Notes: generated by a model from the letters alone, not told the origin. 64,000 nucleotides of DNA from Pseudomonas sp. B21-056 (GCF_026016325.1 NZ_CP087203.1:1984001-2048000); one strand, 5' to 3'. Shown: positions 1 through 9,518, counted from the stretch's first letter. Numbers and translations: made by a program.

Positions 1-1
1 G

Positions 2-706
<705 letters not shown>

Positions 707-718
707 CCCTAGTCGGCT

Positions 719-847
719 GTGGCGAGGGGATTCATCCCCGCTGGGCTGCAAAGCAGCCCCAAAACTGCCAATCGGTGTGTCAGCTTGATCGAGGTAAGGC
801 TGATGGGGGCTGCTTCGCAGCCCAACGGGGATAAATCCCCTCGCCAC
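719..847. repeat. REP-type inverted repeat, GTGGCGAGGGGA family
   Basis: The left arm GTGGCGAGGGGATTCATCCCC and the right arm GGGGATAAATCCCCTCGCCAC flank inner arms around GCTGGGCTGCAAAGCAGCC. The whole can fold into a long hairpin between ligA and the peptidase gene. The same family recurs at 39996-40129. Confidence 0.85.
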
Positions 848-920
848 AAGGGTGTGTCACCAGGCTGAACGTCTTTGTTGGAGGATGATCTAGTCTTGCA
901 GGCCCCAGGGAGAGATCGCC

Positions 921-2081
921 ATGTACCGCTTCTTCGAACAACTGAGCTCACGCATCGCCGCGCCGTTCCTGGGCGACCGTTCGCGCAACAGCAAAGTCTG
1001 GCCGTGTCGCTGCGGCCAGTCGCTGTTTTTTCGCAACAGCCAGTGCCTGGCCTGTCTGGCGGCGCTGGGCTATCAACCGGAGCAGAGTCGTCTCTCGTCC
1101 CTGCAACCCGGTGACCAGCCCGACACCTGGACCCTGGATGCCGACCCACAGGCCGGCCTGTTCCGGCGCTGCACCAACCTCGATACAGCGGCGGCGTGCA
1201 ACTGGCTGCTGCCGGCCAATGGCCCCGACACCCTATGCATTGCCTGCAGCCTGAACCGCACCATCCCCGACCTGTCGGTCCCGGAAAATCCTGAACGCTG
1301 GCGCAAAGTCGAAACCGCCAAGCGTCGGCTGGTGGCGCAACTGATCACCCTCGGTCTGCCGGTCATCCCGAAAAGCATTGACGAACACACCGGCCTGGCC
1401 TTCGACTTCATCGGCGTCGACCCCGACGGCACGCCACCGACCACCGGCCATGCCAGCGGCTTGATCACCCTCGACATCAAGGAAGCCGACGACGCCCATC
1501 GCGAATACGTGCGCCAGCAGATGCGCGAGCCGTATCGCACCTTGCTCGGGCACTTTCGCCATGAGGTGGGGCATTACTACTGGGACCGGTTGATTGCCAA
1601 CAGCCATTGGCTCGAGGCGTTCCGCGGGTTGTTTGGCGATGAGCGCGCCAGTTATTCCGACGCTTTGGAGCGGCACTACCAGCAAGGGGCACCGCTGGAC
1701 TGGCAAACCCGTTACGTCAGTGCCTACGCCACCATGCACCCCTGGGAAGACTGGGCCGAAACCTGGGCCCACTACCTGCACATGATGGACGCCGTGGACA
1801 CGGCACTGGGCTTTGGCATGAGCGCCCAGGACATGGACTTCGATTACCAACCGTTCCCCCCCGACACCCTGTTCGACCCCGAGCACTCCGGTGGCAAAGC
1901 GTTCCTGTCGTTCGTCAACGCCTGGATCGAACTGGCCGGCATGCTCAACGAACTGTCCCGTAGCATGGGCCAGCCGGATTTCTACCCGTTCGTCGTGCCG
2001 GCGGCCGTCATCACCAAACTGCATTTCATCCACCTGGTGATCCAGGAGGTGGGCGGCCGGGCGGATGAGGTGTTGTTGTAG
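921..2081 (+). CDS. Putative zinc-binding metallopeptidase with N-terminal zinc ribbon
   Basis: A 386-residue protein. The N-terminal 110 residues carry paired cysteines (C29/C31, C42/C45 and C84/C93, C106/C109), consistent with a zinc-ribbon domain. The catalytic-type motif HEVGH lies at 214-218, inside HFRHEVGHYYWDRL, and is followed by further conserved acidic and histidine positions (YSDALERHY, WAETWAHYLH) expected to complete zinc binding. This is the architecture of the Pseudomonas putative zinc-binding peptidase family (zinc-ribbon plus Peptidase_Mx type). There is no signal peptide, so it is probably cytoplasmic. The ATG is preceded by GGGAGAG at good spacing. The substrate is unknown. 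It stands alone between two repeat elements. Confidence 0.8.
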   Translation: MYRFFEQLSSRIAAPFLGDRSRNSKVWPCRCGQSLFFRNSQCLACLAALGYQPEQSRLSSLQPGDQPDTWTLDADPQAGLFRRCTNLDTAAACNWLLPANGPDTLCIACSLNRTIPDLSVPENPERWRKVETAKRRLVAQLITLGLPVIPKSIDEHTGLAFDFIGVDPDGTPPTTGHASGLITLDIKEADDAHREYVRQQMREPYRTLLGHFRHEVGHYYWDRLIANSHWLEAFRGLFGDERASYSDALERHYQQGAPLDWQTRYVSAYATMHPWEDWAETWAHYLHMMDAVDTALGFGMSAQDMDFDYQPFPPDTLFDPEHSGGKAFLSFVNAWIELAGMLNELSRSMGQPDFYPFVVPAAVITKLHFIHLVIQEVGGRADEVLL

Positions 2082-2129
2082 CCATGGGGTTTGCCGGGAT
2101 GGCTGCGCACTCCGTCCACCCTCGATCTA

Positions 2130-2220
2130 CTGTGGGAGCGAGCCTGCTCGCGATAGCGGTGTGTCAGTCAATTCATGAGTGGCTGAACCACCGCTTTCGC
2201 GAGCAAGCTCGCTCCCACAG
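2130..2220. repeat. REP doublet, TGTGGGAGCGAGC family
   Basis: Two oppositely oriented copies, TGTGGGAGCGAGCCTGCTCG and GCGAGCAAGCTCGCTCCCACA, are separated by about 50 bp. Each copy contains its own short palindrome (GAGCCTGCTC). This is the commonest repeat family in the window. Confidence 0.9.
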
Positions 2221-2305
2221 GGGGCTTCGGGATAGCTGCAGAAAATCATCTCCACCCCTATAGCAAGTACTTGAACATCTTCATTTTTTAATCCAGCGCG
2301 AACGG

Positions 2306-2333
2306 TTGTAACTTCCCGTCAGATAGGTACAAT
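2306..2333 (+). promoter_or_regulatory. Probable sigma-70 promoter of the SRP RNA gene
   Basis: TTGTAA at 2306-2311 and TACAAT at 2328-2333 are separated by 16 bp and followed by a GC-rich stretch (GGCGCGGC) about where transcription would start. A GC-rich discriminator is common at stable-RNA promoters. The site lies just upstream of the 4.5S RNA gene. Confidence 0.5.
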
Positions 2334-2365
2334 GGCGCGGCTCGCCGTCAGGCGGGCGTCGTTAT

Positions 2366-2476
2366 GGTGACCCCATCGGTCCCCCCGCAACGATTACCCG
2401 TGAACCTGGTCAGATCCGGAAGGAAGCAGCCACAGCGGGAACATTGTGTGCCGGGGTGTGGCTGGTGGGGTTGCCT
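2366..2476 (+). ncRNA. ffs: 4.5S / small SRP RNA
   Basis: The RNA component of the signal recognition particle, partner of Ffh, which targets nascent membrane proteins. The diagnostic apical sequence TCAGATCCGGAAGGAAGCAG (2410-2429), with the GGAA tetraloop and the asymmetric AGCAGCC internal loop, is present. The flanks pair into one long hairpin: GGTGACCCCA on the left with TGGGGTTGCC on the right, and GTTATGG with CCATAAC just outside. The exact mature ends are inferred and may be off by several bases. Confidence 0.93.
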
Positions 2477-2663
2477 CCATAACGCCCCAGACCTTCGTTC
2501 GCAGGGTTTGCCAGATTTCCTCTTATCTCTTTTGTTCTGATCGGTTCGGTCAATGCCTTCTGCTGTCCGGGCGATTTGCCGTTGGTCGCCACTGTTATTT
2601 CTGACAGTAGAATTTCGTGTCATGCCTTTCTAGGGTTCGTGTAACCGGCCAGAGGGCAATGTG

Positions 2664-3317
2664 ATGAACAACGACACGGTGTTGACGCAAAGCAAGGGTT
2701 CAATCGCCGTGAAGGTCGCGGCAGCGCTGGGGTGGTTTGCATTACTCCTTCAGCTATTCCTGATCCTGACTTCACGCTGGCAGGCCGAAAAGAGCTTGTT
2801 GGGTGGCGTGGAGATCTTTTTCAGCTACTTCACGGTACTGACCAATATTCTGGTGGCGATCGTGCTGACCTGCGCGGCGACGACAGGCGACTCGCCGCTA
2901 CGGCGTTTCTTTCTCCGGCCCTCGACTCAAGCCGGTGTGGCGGCTGCCATCGTGTTGGTCGGGCTGGCGTACAACCTGCTGTTACGCCAGACGTGGAACC
3001 CTCAAGGCTGGCAGTGGGTGGCTGATGAACTGCTGCACGACGTGATGCCGGTGCTGTTCATGATCTATTGGTGGTTCTGTGTGCCGAAGGGAACCCTGCA
3101 TTGGAACAACGTGTGGACGTGGCTGCTCTATCCGCTGATTTATTTCATCTACGCCCTGATACGCGGTGAGGTGGTCGGCACCTATCCCTATCCGTTCATC
3201 GAAGTAGACCGGCTGGGTTATTCACAGGTGCTGGTTAACGCGGTGATGGTGTTGGTGGGATTCGTGGTGATTTCACTGGTACTGGTTGCGGTGGATCGGG
3301 CGAAGGGCAGGGGCTGA
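2664..3317 (+). CDS. Pr6Pr-like integral membrane protein
   Basis: About 217 residues with roughly six hydrophobic segments (for example VAAALGWFALLLQLFLIL, YFTVLTNILVAIVLTC, AGVAAAIVLVGLAYNLLL, LLYPLIYFIYALI, VLVNAVMVLVGFVVISLVLV) and short loops. The pattern FFSYFTVLTNILVA and the EVVGTYPYPFIEVDRLGY segment resemble the bacterial Pr6Pr family, related to eukaryotic FAR-17a/AIG1 membrane proteins. The function is unknown. An in-frame GTG directly precedes the ATG, so the start could be 2661. It sits alone between ffs and a REP doublet. Confidence 0.72.
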   Translation: MNNDTVLTQSKGSIAVKVAAALGWFALLLQLFLILTSRWQAEKSLLGGVEIFFSYFTVLTNILVAIVLTCAATTGDSPLRRFFLRPSTQAGVAAAIVLVGLAYNLLLRQTWNPQGWQWVADELLHDVMPVLFMIYWWFCVPKGTLHWNNVWTWLLYPLIYFIYALIRGEVVGTYPYPFIEVDRLGYSQVLVNAVMVLVGFVVISLVLVAVDRAKGRG

Positions 3318-3372
3318 TCGGTTGGTCATTTTTCTGGACGCTCATAAATCCAGTGTCCGCCGCCGACCCCCT

Positions 3373-3463
3373 TGTGGGAGCGAGCCTGCTCGCGATGGCG
3401 GTGGGTCAGCTTGCATGAATGTTGCCTGATACTCCGCTATCGCGAGCAAGCTCGGCTCCCACA
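3373..3463. repeat. REP doublet, TGTGGGAGCGAGC family
   Basis: Inverted copies (TGTGGGAGCGAGCCTGCTCG and GCGAGCAAGCTCGGCTCCCACA). The right copy has an extra G. It lies between two convergently transcribed genes. Confidence 0.88.
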
Positions 3464-3506
3464 GGTTTTGCGTCAGGTCCTGGTAAATGGGGTGGTCAGG
3501 CCTGAC

Positions 3507-3821
3507 TCAAGGCTTGGACAGAGCCTGATCAACCGCTGCGATCAGCTTGCCCAAATCCTTCGGGGTGGCCTTGTGAATGACACCGAACAGGTAGGCGCGC
3601 TGTTCGTCTTCGTCATTCATGTCGGCGAAAAAGGCTTTCAGTTGTACGTCCAGTACATTGGCGAGCAGGAACAGGGCTTCGACGCTGGGCATGTAGGTGC
3701 CGGTTTCGAAACGGCTGATGGTCTTGGGGTCAAAACCGGTTTTTTCGCCCAGTTCAGCCTGAGTCAGCCCCGCTACTTTGCGGTAGCGTCTGATGGCTGC
3801 ACCCAAACTTGAAATTTGCAT
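3507..3821 (-). CDS. XRE-family helix-turn-helix regulator
   Basis: A 104-residue protein whose first 65 residues form a Cro/CI-type HTH (GLTQAELGEKTGFDPKTISRFETG, about 18-41, then PSVEALFLLANVLDV). The remaining 40 residues are acidic then basic and may mediate dimerisation. There is no catalytic or sensor domain. It is divergent from the downstream cyclic-di-GMP gene across a 326 bp gap, so it could act on its own promoter or on that gene, but no operator was recognised. Length and domain are typical for a small stand-alone repressor. Confidence 0.85.
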   Translation of the reverse strand: MQISSLGAAIRRYRKVAGLTQAELGEKTGFDPKTISRFETGTYMPSVEALFLLANVLDVQLKAFFADMNDEDEQRAYLFGVIHKATPKDLGKLIAAVDQALSKP

Positions 3822-4147
3822 CGCTCAATTCCCATTTAGAATCAAGAACTTAACGATAGATTTTTGCATTAGGCAACCGCATGGTTCATCACCTTGCTTT
3901 GCAAAATGTGATGCGTTTCGTAGAATCAGCGTTTGGGACGGGCATTTGCTGACCTGCTCCAGAGGCCCGAATGTGCAAAAAGAAATGCGCCGCGTGTTCA
4001 TTCTCGTGACACAAGGCAGGTTTTCCGGGCTTTCTGAAGGCACTGACAGAGCCGTGCCCCAGCTTATCTCACGGTATTTGAGCCTAGTTGATTTTCGCCT
4101 GTTCGAAGGCGGTGCAACCGCGTGCGACAAATGAGCCTGACTCATGG
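3822..4147. other. Divergent intergenic region, no supported gene
   Basis: This 326 bp gap separates the XRE regulator from the GGDEF/EAL gene. Open frames on both strands have no family resemblance and no convincing ribosome-binding sites. It must hold the two divergent promoters, but I cannot place them confidently. Confidence 0.5.
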
Positions 4148-5902
4148 ATGACTGCTTCGATGGATAAGAAGTACCGCAGAGCCGTTGACGCCGCCGCGAT
4201 TTTTTCCGAAACCGATGTGAGCGGGCGCATCACCTACGTCAACGACCAGTTCTGCAACCTCTTTGGCTACCGGCGCGATGAGCTGCTGGGGGCGAACCAT
4301 CGGCTGCTCAATTCCGGTCATCATCCGGGTGAGTTCTTCAGTGCCATGTGGCACACCATTGCGTTGGGGCAGGTGTGGAAAGGGGATATCTGTAATCGCG
4401 CCAAGGACGGTACGTTGCATTGGGTCGAAACCACCCTGGTGCCGGTGATGGACGACGCGACGGGGCAGGTCGAGCGATACCTGGCCATCCGTTTCGACGT
4501 CAGCGACAAGCGCCGGGAGTTGCACTCCCTGCAGTGGCGAGTCGGGCACGATGTGCTGACCGGGTTGCCCAACCGCACCTACCTGTCCGATCTGCTGGAC
4601 CAGGCCCTGGCGTTCTCCCGGGCGGAAAACTTTCCCCTGGCGGTCTGCATGCTCGACCTCGATGGTTTCAAGGCGGTCAATGACGGTCACGGCCATGCCA
4701 GTGGCGATCAACTGCTGGTCGAGGTCGCGAGGCGACTGCGCAGCATTGTGCGAGGCGAAGACGTGGTCGCGCGGCTGGCGGGGGACGAGTTCGTGCTGGT
4801 GTTGCGTCATGTGCCTGGGCTGGATGAATTGCATGGGGCCTTGAATCGAGTGCTGGTTGCGGTTTCCACGCCCTATGCCATTGACGGTAAAAGCATCAAG
4901 GTTTTCGCAAGTATCGGCGTCACGCTGTTCCCCTGGGACAACGAAAACGCCGGGACGTTGCTGCGCCATGCTGACCAGGCGATGTACATGGCCAAGCAGA
5001 GCGGCCGCAATCGCTTTCATTTGTTCGATGTGTCTCGGGACAAGGAGGTGCGGGCCACCTACCAGACCGTCGAGCGGGTTCGGCAGGCTTTGGCCGCCAA
5101 TGAGCTGCGGCTGCATTTCCAACCCAAGGTCAACATGCGCAGTGGCACCGTGGTCGGCCTTGAGGCCTTGCTGCGCTGGAAGCATCCGCAACGCGGCCTG
5201 GTGCCGCCCCGTGAGTTCCTGCCACTGGCGGAGGAAACCGATCTGATCGTCGAGATCGGTGAGTGGGTCATGGAGCAAGTCATGATTCAGTTACAGCGAT
5301 GGCAGCGAGCGGGGCAGGGGTGGCCGGTGAGCATCAATATCTCGGCGCGGCATTTCCAGCGGGCGGACTTCGTCGAGCGGTTGCAACAGATGCTGGAGCG
5401 GCACCCGGACGTGCCGCCGCACATGCTCGACCTGCAAATCGTCGAGTCCGTCGCGGTGGAAAATCTGCAGCATGTCAGTACCTGCCTCCAGGCTTGCCAG
5501 GCCCTGGGCGTGGGTTTCTCCCTGGGCGGCTTCGGGACGGGCTACTGCTCCCTCAATGACCTCAAGCATTTGCGCACCCAGACGATCAAGATCGACAAGA
5601 CCTTTATCCGCGACATTCTCGTGGACCAGGATGACCTGGCCTTGACCAAGGCCGTGATCGGCCTGGCCCAGGCATTTGGTCGCCAGGTCGTTGCCGAAGG
5701 GCTGGACACTTTGGCGCATGGGCAATTACTGCTGCGCCTGGGTTGTGAAGTTGCCCAAGGCTATTTTATCGCCCGACCCATGCCGCCCGAGCAGGTACCG
5801 GGCTGGGTGAGGAGGTTTGTCCCGCCGCCGCAATGGCAGCAGCGACCCGGTGTTCAGGGCGAACCGGCTCCAGCCTCGGATTGCGCATTACGGCCGGTAT
5901 AA
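4148..5902 (+). CDS. PAS-GGDEF-EAL protein with degenerate EAL domain
   Basis: A cyclic-di-GMP signalling protein of about 584 residues from the ATG at 4148; a longer frame begins at 4088 without family support. Order: PAS sensor (about 10-125, FSETDVSGRITYVNDQFC), GGDEF (about 135-300) with active-site variant AGDEF and an RGED inhibitory site five residues upstream, then EAL (about 315-565). In the EAL domain the EALLRW, NISARHFQ, KIDKTFI and AEGLD motifs are kept. The usual E in the LExxES position is Q (LQIVES), and the metal-binding DD of DDFGTG is GG (GGFGTGYCSL). Phosphodiesterase activity is therefore probably lost. The protein may act as a diguanylate cyclase or a c-di-GMP receptor. 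No membrane segment is seen. Its 3' end overlaps the convergent neighbour by 49 bp. Confidence 0.9.
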   Translation: MTASMDKKYRRAVDAAAIFSETDVSGRITYVNDQFCNLFGYRRDELLGANHRLLNSGHHPGEFFSAMWHTIALGQVWKGDICNRAKDGTLHWVETTLVPVMDDATGQVERYLAIRFDVSDKRRELHSLQWRVGHDVLTGLPNRTYLSDLLDQALAFSRAENFPLAVCMLDLDGFKAVNDGHGHASGDQLLVEVARRLRSIVRGEDVVARLAGDEFVLVLRHVPGLDELHGALNRVLVAVSTPYAIDGKSIKVFASIGVTLFPWDNENAGTLLRHADQAMYMAKQSGRNRFHLFDVSRDKEVRATYQTVERVRQALAANELRLHFQPKVNMRSGTVVGLEALLRWKHPQRGLVPPREFLPLAEETDLIVEIGEWVMEQVMIQLQRWQRAGQGWPVSINISARHFQRADFVERLQQMLERHPDVPPHMLDLQIVESVAVENLQHVSTCLQACQALGVGFSLGGFGTGYCSLNDLKHLRTQTIKIDKTFIRDILVDQDDLALTKAVIGLAQAFGRQVVAEGLDTLAHGQLLLRLGCEVAQGYFIARPMPPEQVPGWVRRFVPPPQWQQRPGVQGEPAPASDCALRPV

Positions 5903-6621
5903 AGCTGGATGATTGCGTCGATCTCCCCCGATGCTTTCATGTTCTGCAAGGTGCGCAGAATGCGTTGTACCGGGATTTTCGGGTCATTGCGCAGGTAGCA
6001 GCCCAATTGCTGTTCCTGGAGCACGGCCGCCTCGTGCAGTTGGCGATCGGCGGTGTGCCGTTGGTTGAACCAGTCCAGCGCCCATTGGTTGCTCACGCCG
6101 TAGCGATAGCGACCGGCAAGCAACTTTGCCAGCACCTGCTCCTGGCTGCGTGCTTCGTCGCGCCGTAGATGGCCGCTGTCGAACAGGGGTTGCAAGGTCG
6201 GGTAGGTATAGCCGAGCACGGTGCCAATGGGCTGCTGCTCGAGCGTCGCCGGCACCACTTTTGTGGGGGCGCTGGCCGCACCGACGAGCAGGTCGCGCTG
6301 GAAGAACAGCGGGACACTCCACAGGTAATCACCGTGTTCGTCCTTCACCCAATCGGGGCTGACATAGCAGCGCATGTCGACTTCGCCATGTTGCATGGCC
6401 CCGTCGAGCCGGGCGCGGGACAGGACGTGGAACTCGGCGGGCATGCCCACCTGAGTCGCCAGGCTGGTCATGACGTCAGGGAGTATGCCCTGGGTCGGGC
6501 GACCTCGTTCGATCTGCACCATGGGCATGGCCCAACCGTCGGTCACGGCAAAGCGCAAGGGTAATTCGGCGGCGAAACAATCTGTCCCTAATAACAGCAA
6601 AGCCCCCATGGCCAAGCGCAT
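5854..6621 (-). CDS. Periplasmic substrate-binding protein, amino-acid type (SBP_bac_3-like)
   Basis: A 255-residue protein with a secretion signal (MRLAMGALLLLGTDCFAAE) and the fold pattern of family 3 solute-binding proteins: AVTDGWAMPMV at the start, GILPDVMTSLATQVG, IGTVLGYTYPTLQPLF, and GEIDAIIQLY near the end. No permease or ATPase genes are adjacent, so it may be an orphan binding protein or a sensor-like periplasmic component rather than part of a full ABC importer. The ligand cannot be deduced. Its last codons overlap the 3' end of the GGDEF/EAL gene by 49 bp in convergent orientation. Confidence 0.78.
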   Translation of the reverse strand: MRLAMGALLLLGTDCFAAELPLRFAVTDGWAMPMVQIERGRPTQGILPDVMTSLATQVGMPAEFHVLSRARLDGAMQHGEVDMRCYVSPDWVKDEHGDYLWSVPLFFQRDLLVGAASAPTKVVPATLEQQPIGTVLGYTYPTLQPLFDSGHLRRDEARSQEQVLAKLLAGRYRYGVSNQWALDWFNQRHTADRQLHEAAVLQEQQLGCYLRNDPKIPVQRILRTLQNMKASGEIDAIIQLYTGRNAQSEAGAGSP

Positions 6622-6765
6622 AAGCTCTCCTGACGGTATAAAAGCGTGTCGACAACCGAGTCCCTGATTCCAAGCTTAGTCAGATTAGAACGGCGCACCG
6701 GATGCAATTTCGCCCCTGCTCCGCTAGCATTAGCCGCTTCTGTTCCTTCGTTGCGATGGTTTTCG

Positions 6766-8841
6766 ATGAGTTATCAGGTTCTTGCACGTAAATGGCGTCC
6801 GCGCTCGTTCCGCGAAATGGTCGGCCAGACCCATGTGCTCAAGGCCCTGATCAACGCCTTGGACAGCCAGCGACTGCACCACGCCTACCTGTTCACCGGG
6901 ACCCGTGGCGTGGGCAAGACTACCATCGCGCGGATCATCGCCAAGTGCCTGAATTGTGAAACCGGTATCACTTCGACGCCCTGCGGCGAGTGTTCGGTCT
7001 GCCGGGAAATCGACGAAGGCCGTTTCGTCGACCTGATCGAGATCGACGCCGCCAGCCGCACCAAGGTCGAGGACACCCGCGAGCTGCTCGACAACGTGCA
7101 GTACGCCCCGAGCCGCGGGCGCTTCAAGGTCTACCTGATCGACGAAGTGCACATGCTCTCCAGTCATTCCTTCAATGCGCTGCTCAAGACGCTGGAAGAA
7201 CCGCCGCCCTACGTCAAGTTCATCCTGGCGACCACCGATCCGCAGAAGCTTCCTGCAACGATTTTGTCCCGCTGCCTGCAGTTCTCCCTGAAGAACATGA
7301 CGCCGGAGCGGGTCGTCGAACACCTGACCCATGTGCTGGGTGTGGAGAATGTGCCGTTCGAAGACGATGCGCTGTGGCTGCTGGGCCGTGCCGCCGACGG
7401 TTCGATGCGTGACGCCATGAGCCTGACCGACCAGGCCATCGCCTTCGGTGAGGGCAAGGTCATGGCTGCCGATGTGCGGGCCATGCTCGGTACCCTCGAT
7501 CATGGCCAGGTCTATGACGTGTTGCATGCGCTGATCGATGGCGACGCGAAGGCGTTGCTCGAAGCGGTGCGCCACCTGGCCGAACAGGGGCCGGACTGGA
7601 ACGGTGTGCTGTCGGAAATCCTCAATGTGTTGCACCGTGTCGCCATCGCCCAGGCCTTGCCCGACGGCGTCGACAACGGCCATGGCGACCGCGATCGGGT
7701 GCTGGCCCTGGCCCAGGCGTTGCCCGCCGAAGACGTGCAGTTCTATTACCAGATGGGCCTGATCGGTCGTCGCGACCTGCCCCTGGCGCCGGATCCGCGT
7801 GGCGGCTTCGAAATGGTGCTGCTGCGGATGCTGGCGTTCCGGCCTGCCGACACGGCGGATGCGCCGAGGCAGGCGCTAAAGCCAGTGGGGATCAGCCAGG
7901 CCACAGCTGATTCCGCCAAGCCAGTGGCTGCCGCGCCCGTGGTTGCGCCGGCAGCGGCTTCTGCTCCGACTGCGGTGACACCCGTCATGGAGCCGGCTCC
8001 GGCGCCTGTCGTTGCGGCGGTTGAACCTGAACCTGAGCCTGAACCTGAGCCGATTCCTGAGCCTGTCGCCGAAGCCGTCATCGATCTGCCCTGGAATGAT
8101 CCGGTCGAGCCCGAGATCGTCCAGCAGCCTGCCGTGGAGCCTGTACTGGAAACCATCGCCGAGCAGCCCGAGCTGCCGCCGATGCCCCTGCCGACGCCTG
8201 ACAGCGTGGTGCCCGAGGCCCCCGAGTGGGTTGCCGCCCCGGTGCCCGAACCGACAGCTACCGATGTCGATATCGCCACGCCGGGCATGGACCTGGACGA
8301 CGAGCCTCCGCTGGATGAGGATTACATCGAGCCGGACATGGATTCGGCCTACAGCTACTTGGATGACCTGGCCAGCGAGCACGCTGCCGAGCCGGCACCC
8401 GAACCCGAGCCGGAACCCGCGGCGATGCCGGCCACCGGTCTGGCCCTGCAATGGCTGGAGCTGTTCCCGAAATTGCCGATCACCGGCATGACCGGTAGCA
8501 TCGCCGCCAACTGCACGCTGATCGCGGTAGAAGGCGACCACTGGCTGCTGCACCTGGACCCGGCCCACAGCGCCCTGTTCAACGCGACCCAGCAGCGGCG
8601 TCTCAACGATGCACTGAACCAGTATCACCAGCGCACCCTGACGCTGAGCATCGAGCTGATCAAGCCTGAGCAGGAAACCCCGGCCCAGGCCGCGTCCCGT
8701 CGTCGGGCCGACCGTCAGCGCGAGGCTGAGGAGTCGATCCACGGCGATCCGTTCATCCAACAGATGATGCAACAGTTCGGCGCGGTGGTTCGTCACGATA
8801 CTATCGAACCTGTCGAGGCCCCGGTCACCCAGGGCTCATAA
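6766..8841 (+). CDS. dnaX: DNA polymerase III subunits gamma and tau
   Basis: The 691-residue clamp-loader ATPase and replisome organiser. The start is set at MSYQVLARKWRPRSF, the conserved DnaX N-terminus; the open frame extends further upstream without homology. Walker A is GTRGVGKT (45-52), the zinc-module cysteines are C64/C73/C76/C79, Walker B is VYLIDEVHM (about 122-130) and the sensor-type SRC motif is ILSRC. From about residue 390 to 560 a proline/glutamate-rich linker (EPEPEPEPEP) precedes the tau C-terminal domain. I did not see an A-AAA-AAG slippery heptamer like the one that makes gamma in E. coli. ybaB follows after 63 bp and recR lies further downstream. Confidence 0.97.
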   Translation: MSYQVLARKWRPRSFREMVGQTHVLKALINALDSQRLHHAYLFTGTRGVGKTTIARIIAKCLNCETGITSTPCGECSVCREIDEGRFVDLIEIDAASRTKVEDTRELLDNVQYAPSRGRFKVYLIDEVHMLSSHSFNALLKTLEEPPPYVKFILATTDPQKLPATILSRCLQFSLKNMTPERVVEHLTHVLGVENVPFEDDALWLLGRAADGSMRDAMSLTDQAIAFGEGKVMAADVRAMLGTLDHGQVYDVLHALIDGDAKALLEAVRHLAEQGPDWNGVLSEILNVLHRVAIAQALPDGVDNGHGDRDRVLALAQALPAEDVQFYYQMGLIGRRDLPLAPDPRGGFEMVLLRMLAFRPADTADAPRQALKPVGISQATADSAKPVAAAPVVAPAAASAPTAVTPVMEPAPAPVVAAVEPEPEPEPEPIPEPVAEAVIDLPWNDPVEPEIVQQPAVEPVLETIAEQPELPPMPLPTPDSVVPEAPEWVAAPVPEPTATDVDIATPGMDLDDEPPLDEDYIEPDMDSAYSYLDDLASEHAAEPAPEPEPEPAAMPATGLALQWLELFPKLPITGMTGSIAANCTLIAVEGDHWLLHLDPAHSALFNATQQRRLNDALNQYHQRTLTLSIELIKPEQETPAQAASRRRADRQREAEESIHGDPFIQQMMQQFGAVVRHDTIEPVEAPVTQGS

Positions 8842-8904
8842 TTGAAGGCGCCGGGCCGAATGGGCTGGCGCGGTGTTTATCCAAGTACTTTCGAGGTGAT
8901 TCCC

Positions 8905-9243
8905 ATGATGAAAGGTGGCATGGCCGGCCTGATGAAGCAGGCGCAGCAGATGCAGGAAAAAATGGCCAAGATGCAGGAAGAACTGGCCAACGCCGAAGTC
9001 ACCGGCAAGTCCGGCGGCGACATGGTGACCGTGGTCATGACCGGTCGCCACGACATCAAGCGCGTCAGCATCGACCCGAGCGTGGTCGAAGGCCTGAGCG
9101 AAGATGACAAGGAAATGCTCGAAGCCCTGTTTGCCGCCGCCGTCAACGACGCGGTGCGCAAGATCGAAGCCAACAGCCAGGACAAGATGTCCGGCATGAC
9201 CTCGGGCATGCAATTGCCGCCGGGCATGAAACTGCCGTTCTGA
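8905..9243 (+). CDS. ybaB: Nucleoid-associated protein YbaB/EbfC
   Basis: A 112-residue small DNA-binding protein. The N-terminal helix is methionine-, glutamine- and lysine-rich ([20 protein letters not shown]), followed by the conserved core [23 protein letters not shown] and the C-terminal [12 protein letters not shown]. It binds DNA as a dimer and helps organise the nucleoid. It lies between dnaX and recR, as in most gammaproteobacteria, although here an oxidoreductase gene separates it from recR. The ATG at 8905 follows GAGGTGA; ATG 8908 is a possible alternative. Confidence 0.96.
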   Translation: MMKGGMAGLMKQAQQMQEKMAKMQEELANAEVTGKSGGDMVTVVMTGRHDIKRVSIDPSVVEGLSEDDKEMLEALFAAAVNDAVRKIEANSQDKMSGMTSGMQLPPGMKLPF

Positions 9244-9274
9244 CTCGCCATCCCGGTCGGGATGGGCTACACCC

Positions 9275-9305
9275 AATGCCAGGCATCGCGCCTGGCATTT
9301 TTGCT
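9275..9305 (+). terminator. Rho-independent terminator after ybaB
   Basis: A 10 bp stem AATGCCAGGC / GCCTGGCATT with loop ATCGC is followed by TTTGCTT. It lies 31 bp after the ybaB stop and should end the dnaX-ybaB transcript. Confidence 0.8.
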
Positions 9306-9336
9306 TCTGGCCCCGAGCATTGTGTTGTCTGTCCCA

Positions 9337-9421
9337 CCGCGATCGCTCCCACAGGGGATTTGCGGTGGGTGCAAGATCTGTGGTCGCCGAAGCTCCCTGT
9401 GGGAGCGAGCCTGCTCGCGAT
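9337..9421. repeat. REP elements, degenerate doublet
   Basis: A shortened inverse copy (CGCGATCGCTCCCACAG, about 9338-9354) and a full forward copy (CTGTGGGAGCGAGCCTGCTC, from 9397) of the TGTGGGAGCGAGC family. The left copy lacks its central palindrome. Confidence 0.7.
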
Positions 9422-9518
9422 GCAGGCGCCGCGGTTTACCTGAACAAACATCGAACGCCGGTCCCCAGGCAATGGTCTGCTCCCTATACGTCCCATCAAC
9501 GATCAAGGAGACGCTTCC

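Noticed and set aside
3793..4145. Overlapping open frames in the gap before the GGDEF/EAL gene
   Set aside because: No ribosome-binding site, no recognisable domain, and the frames cover both strands of what must be a promoter region.
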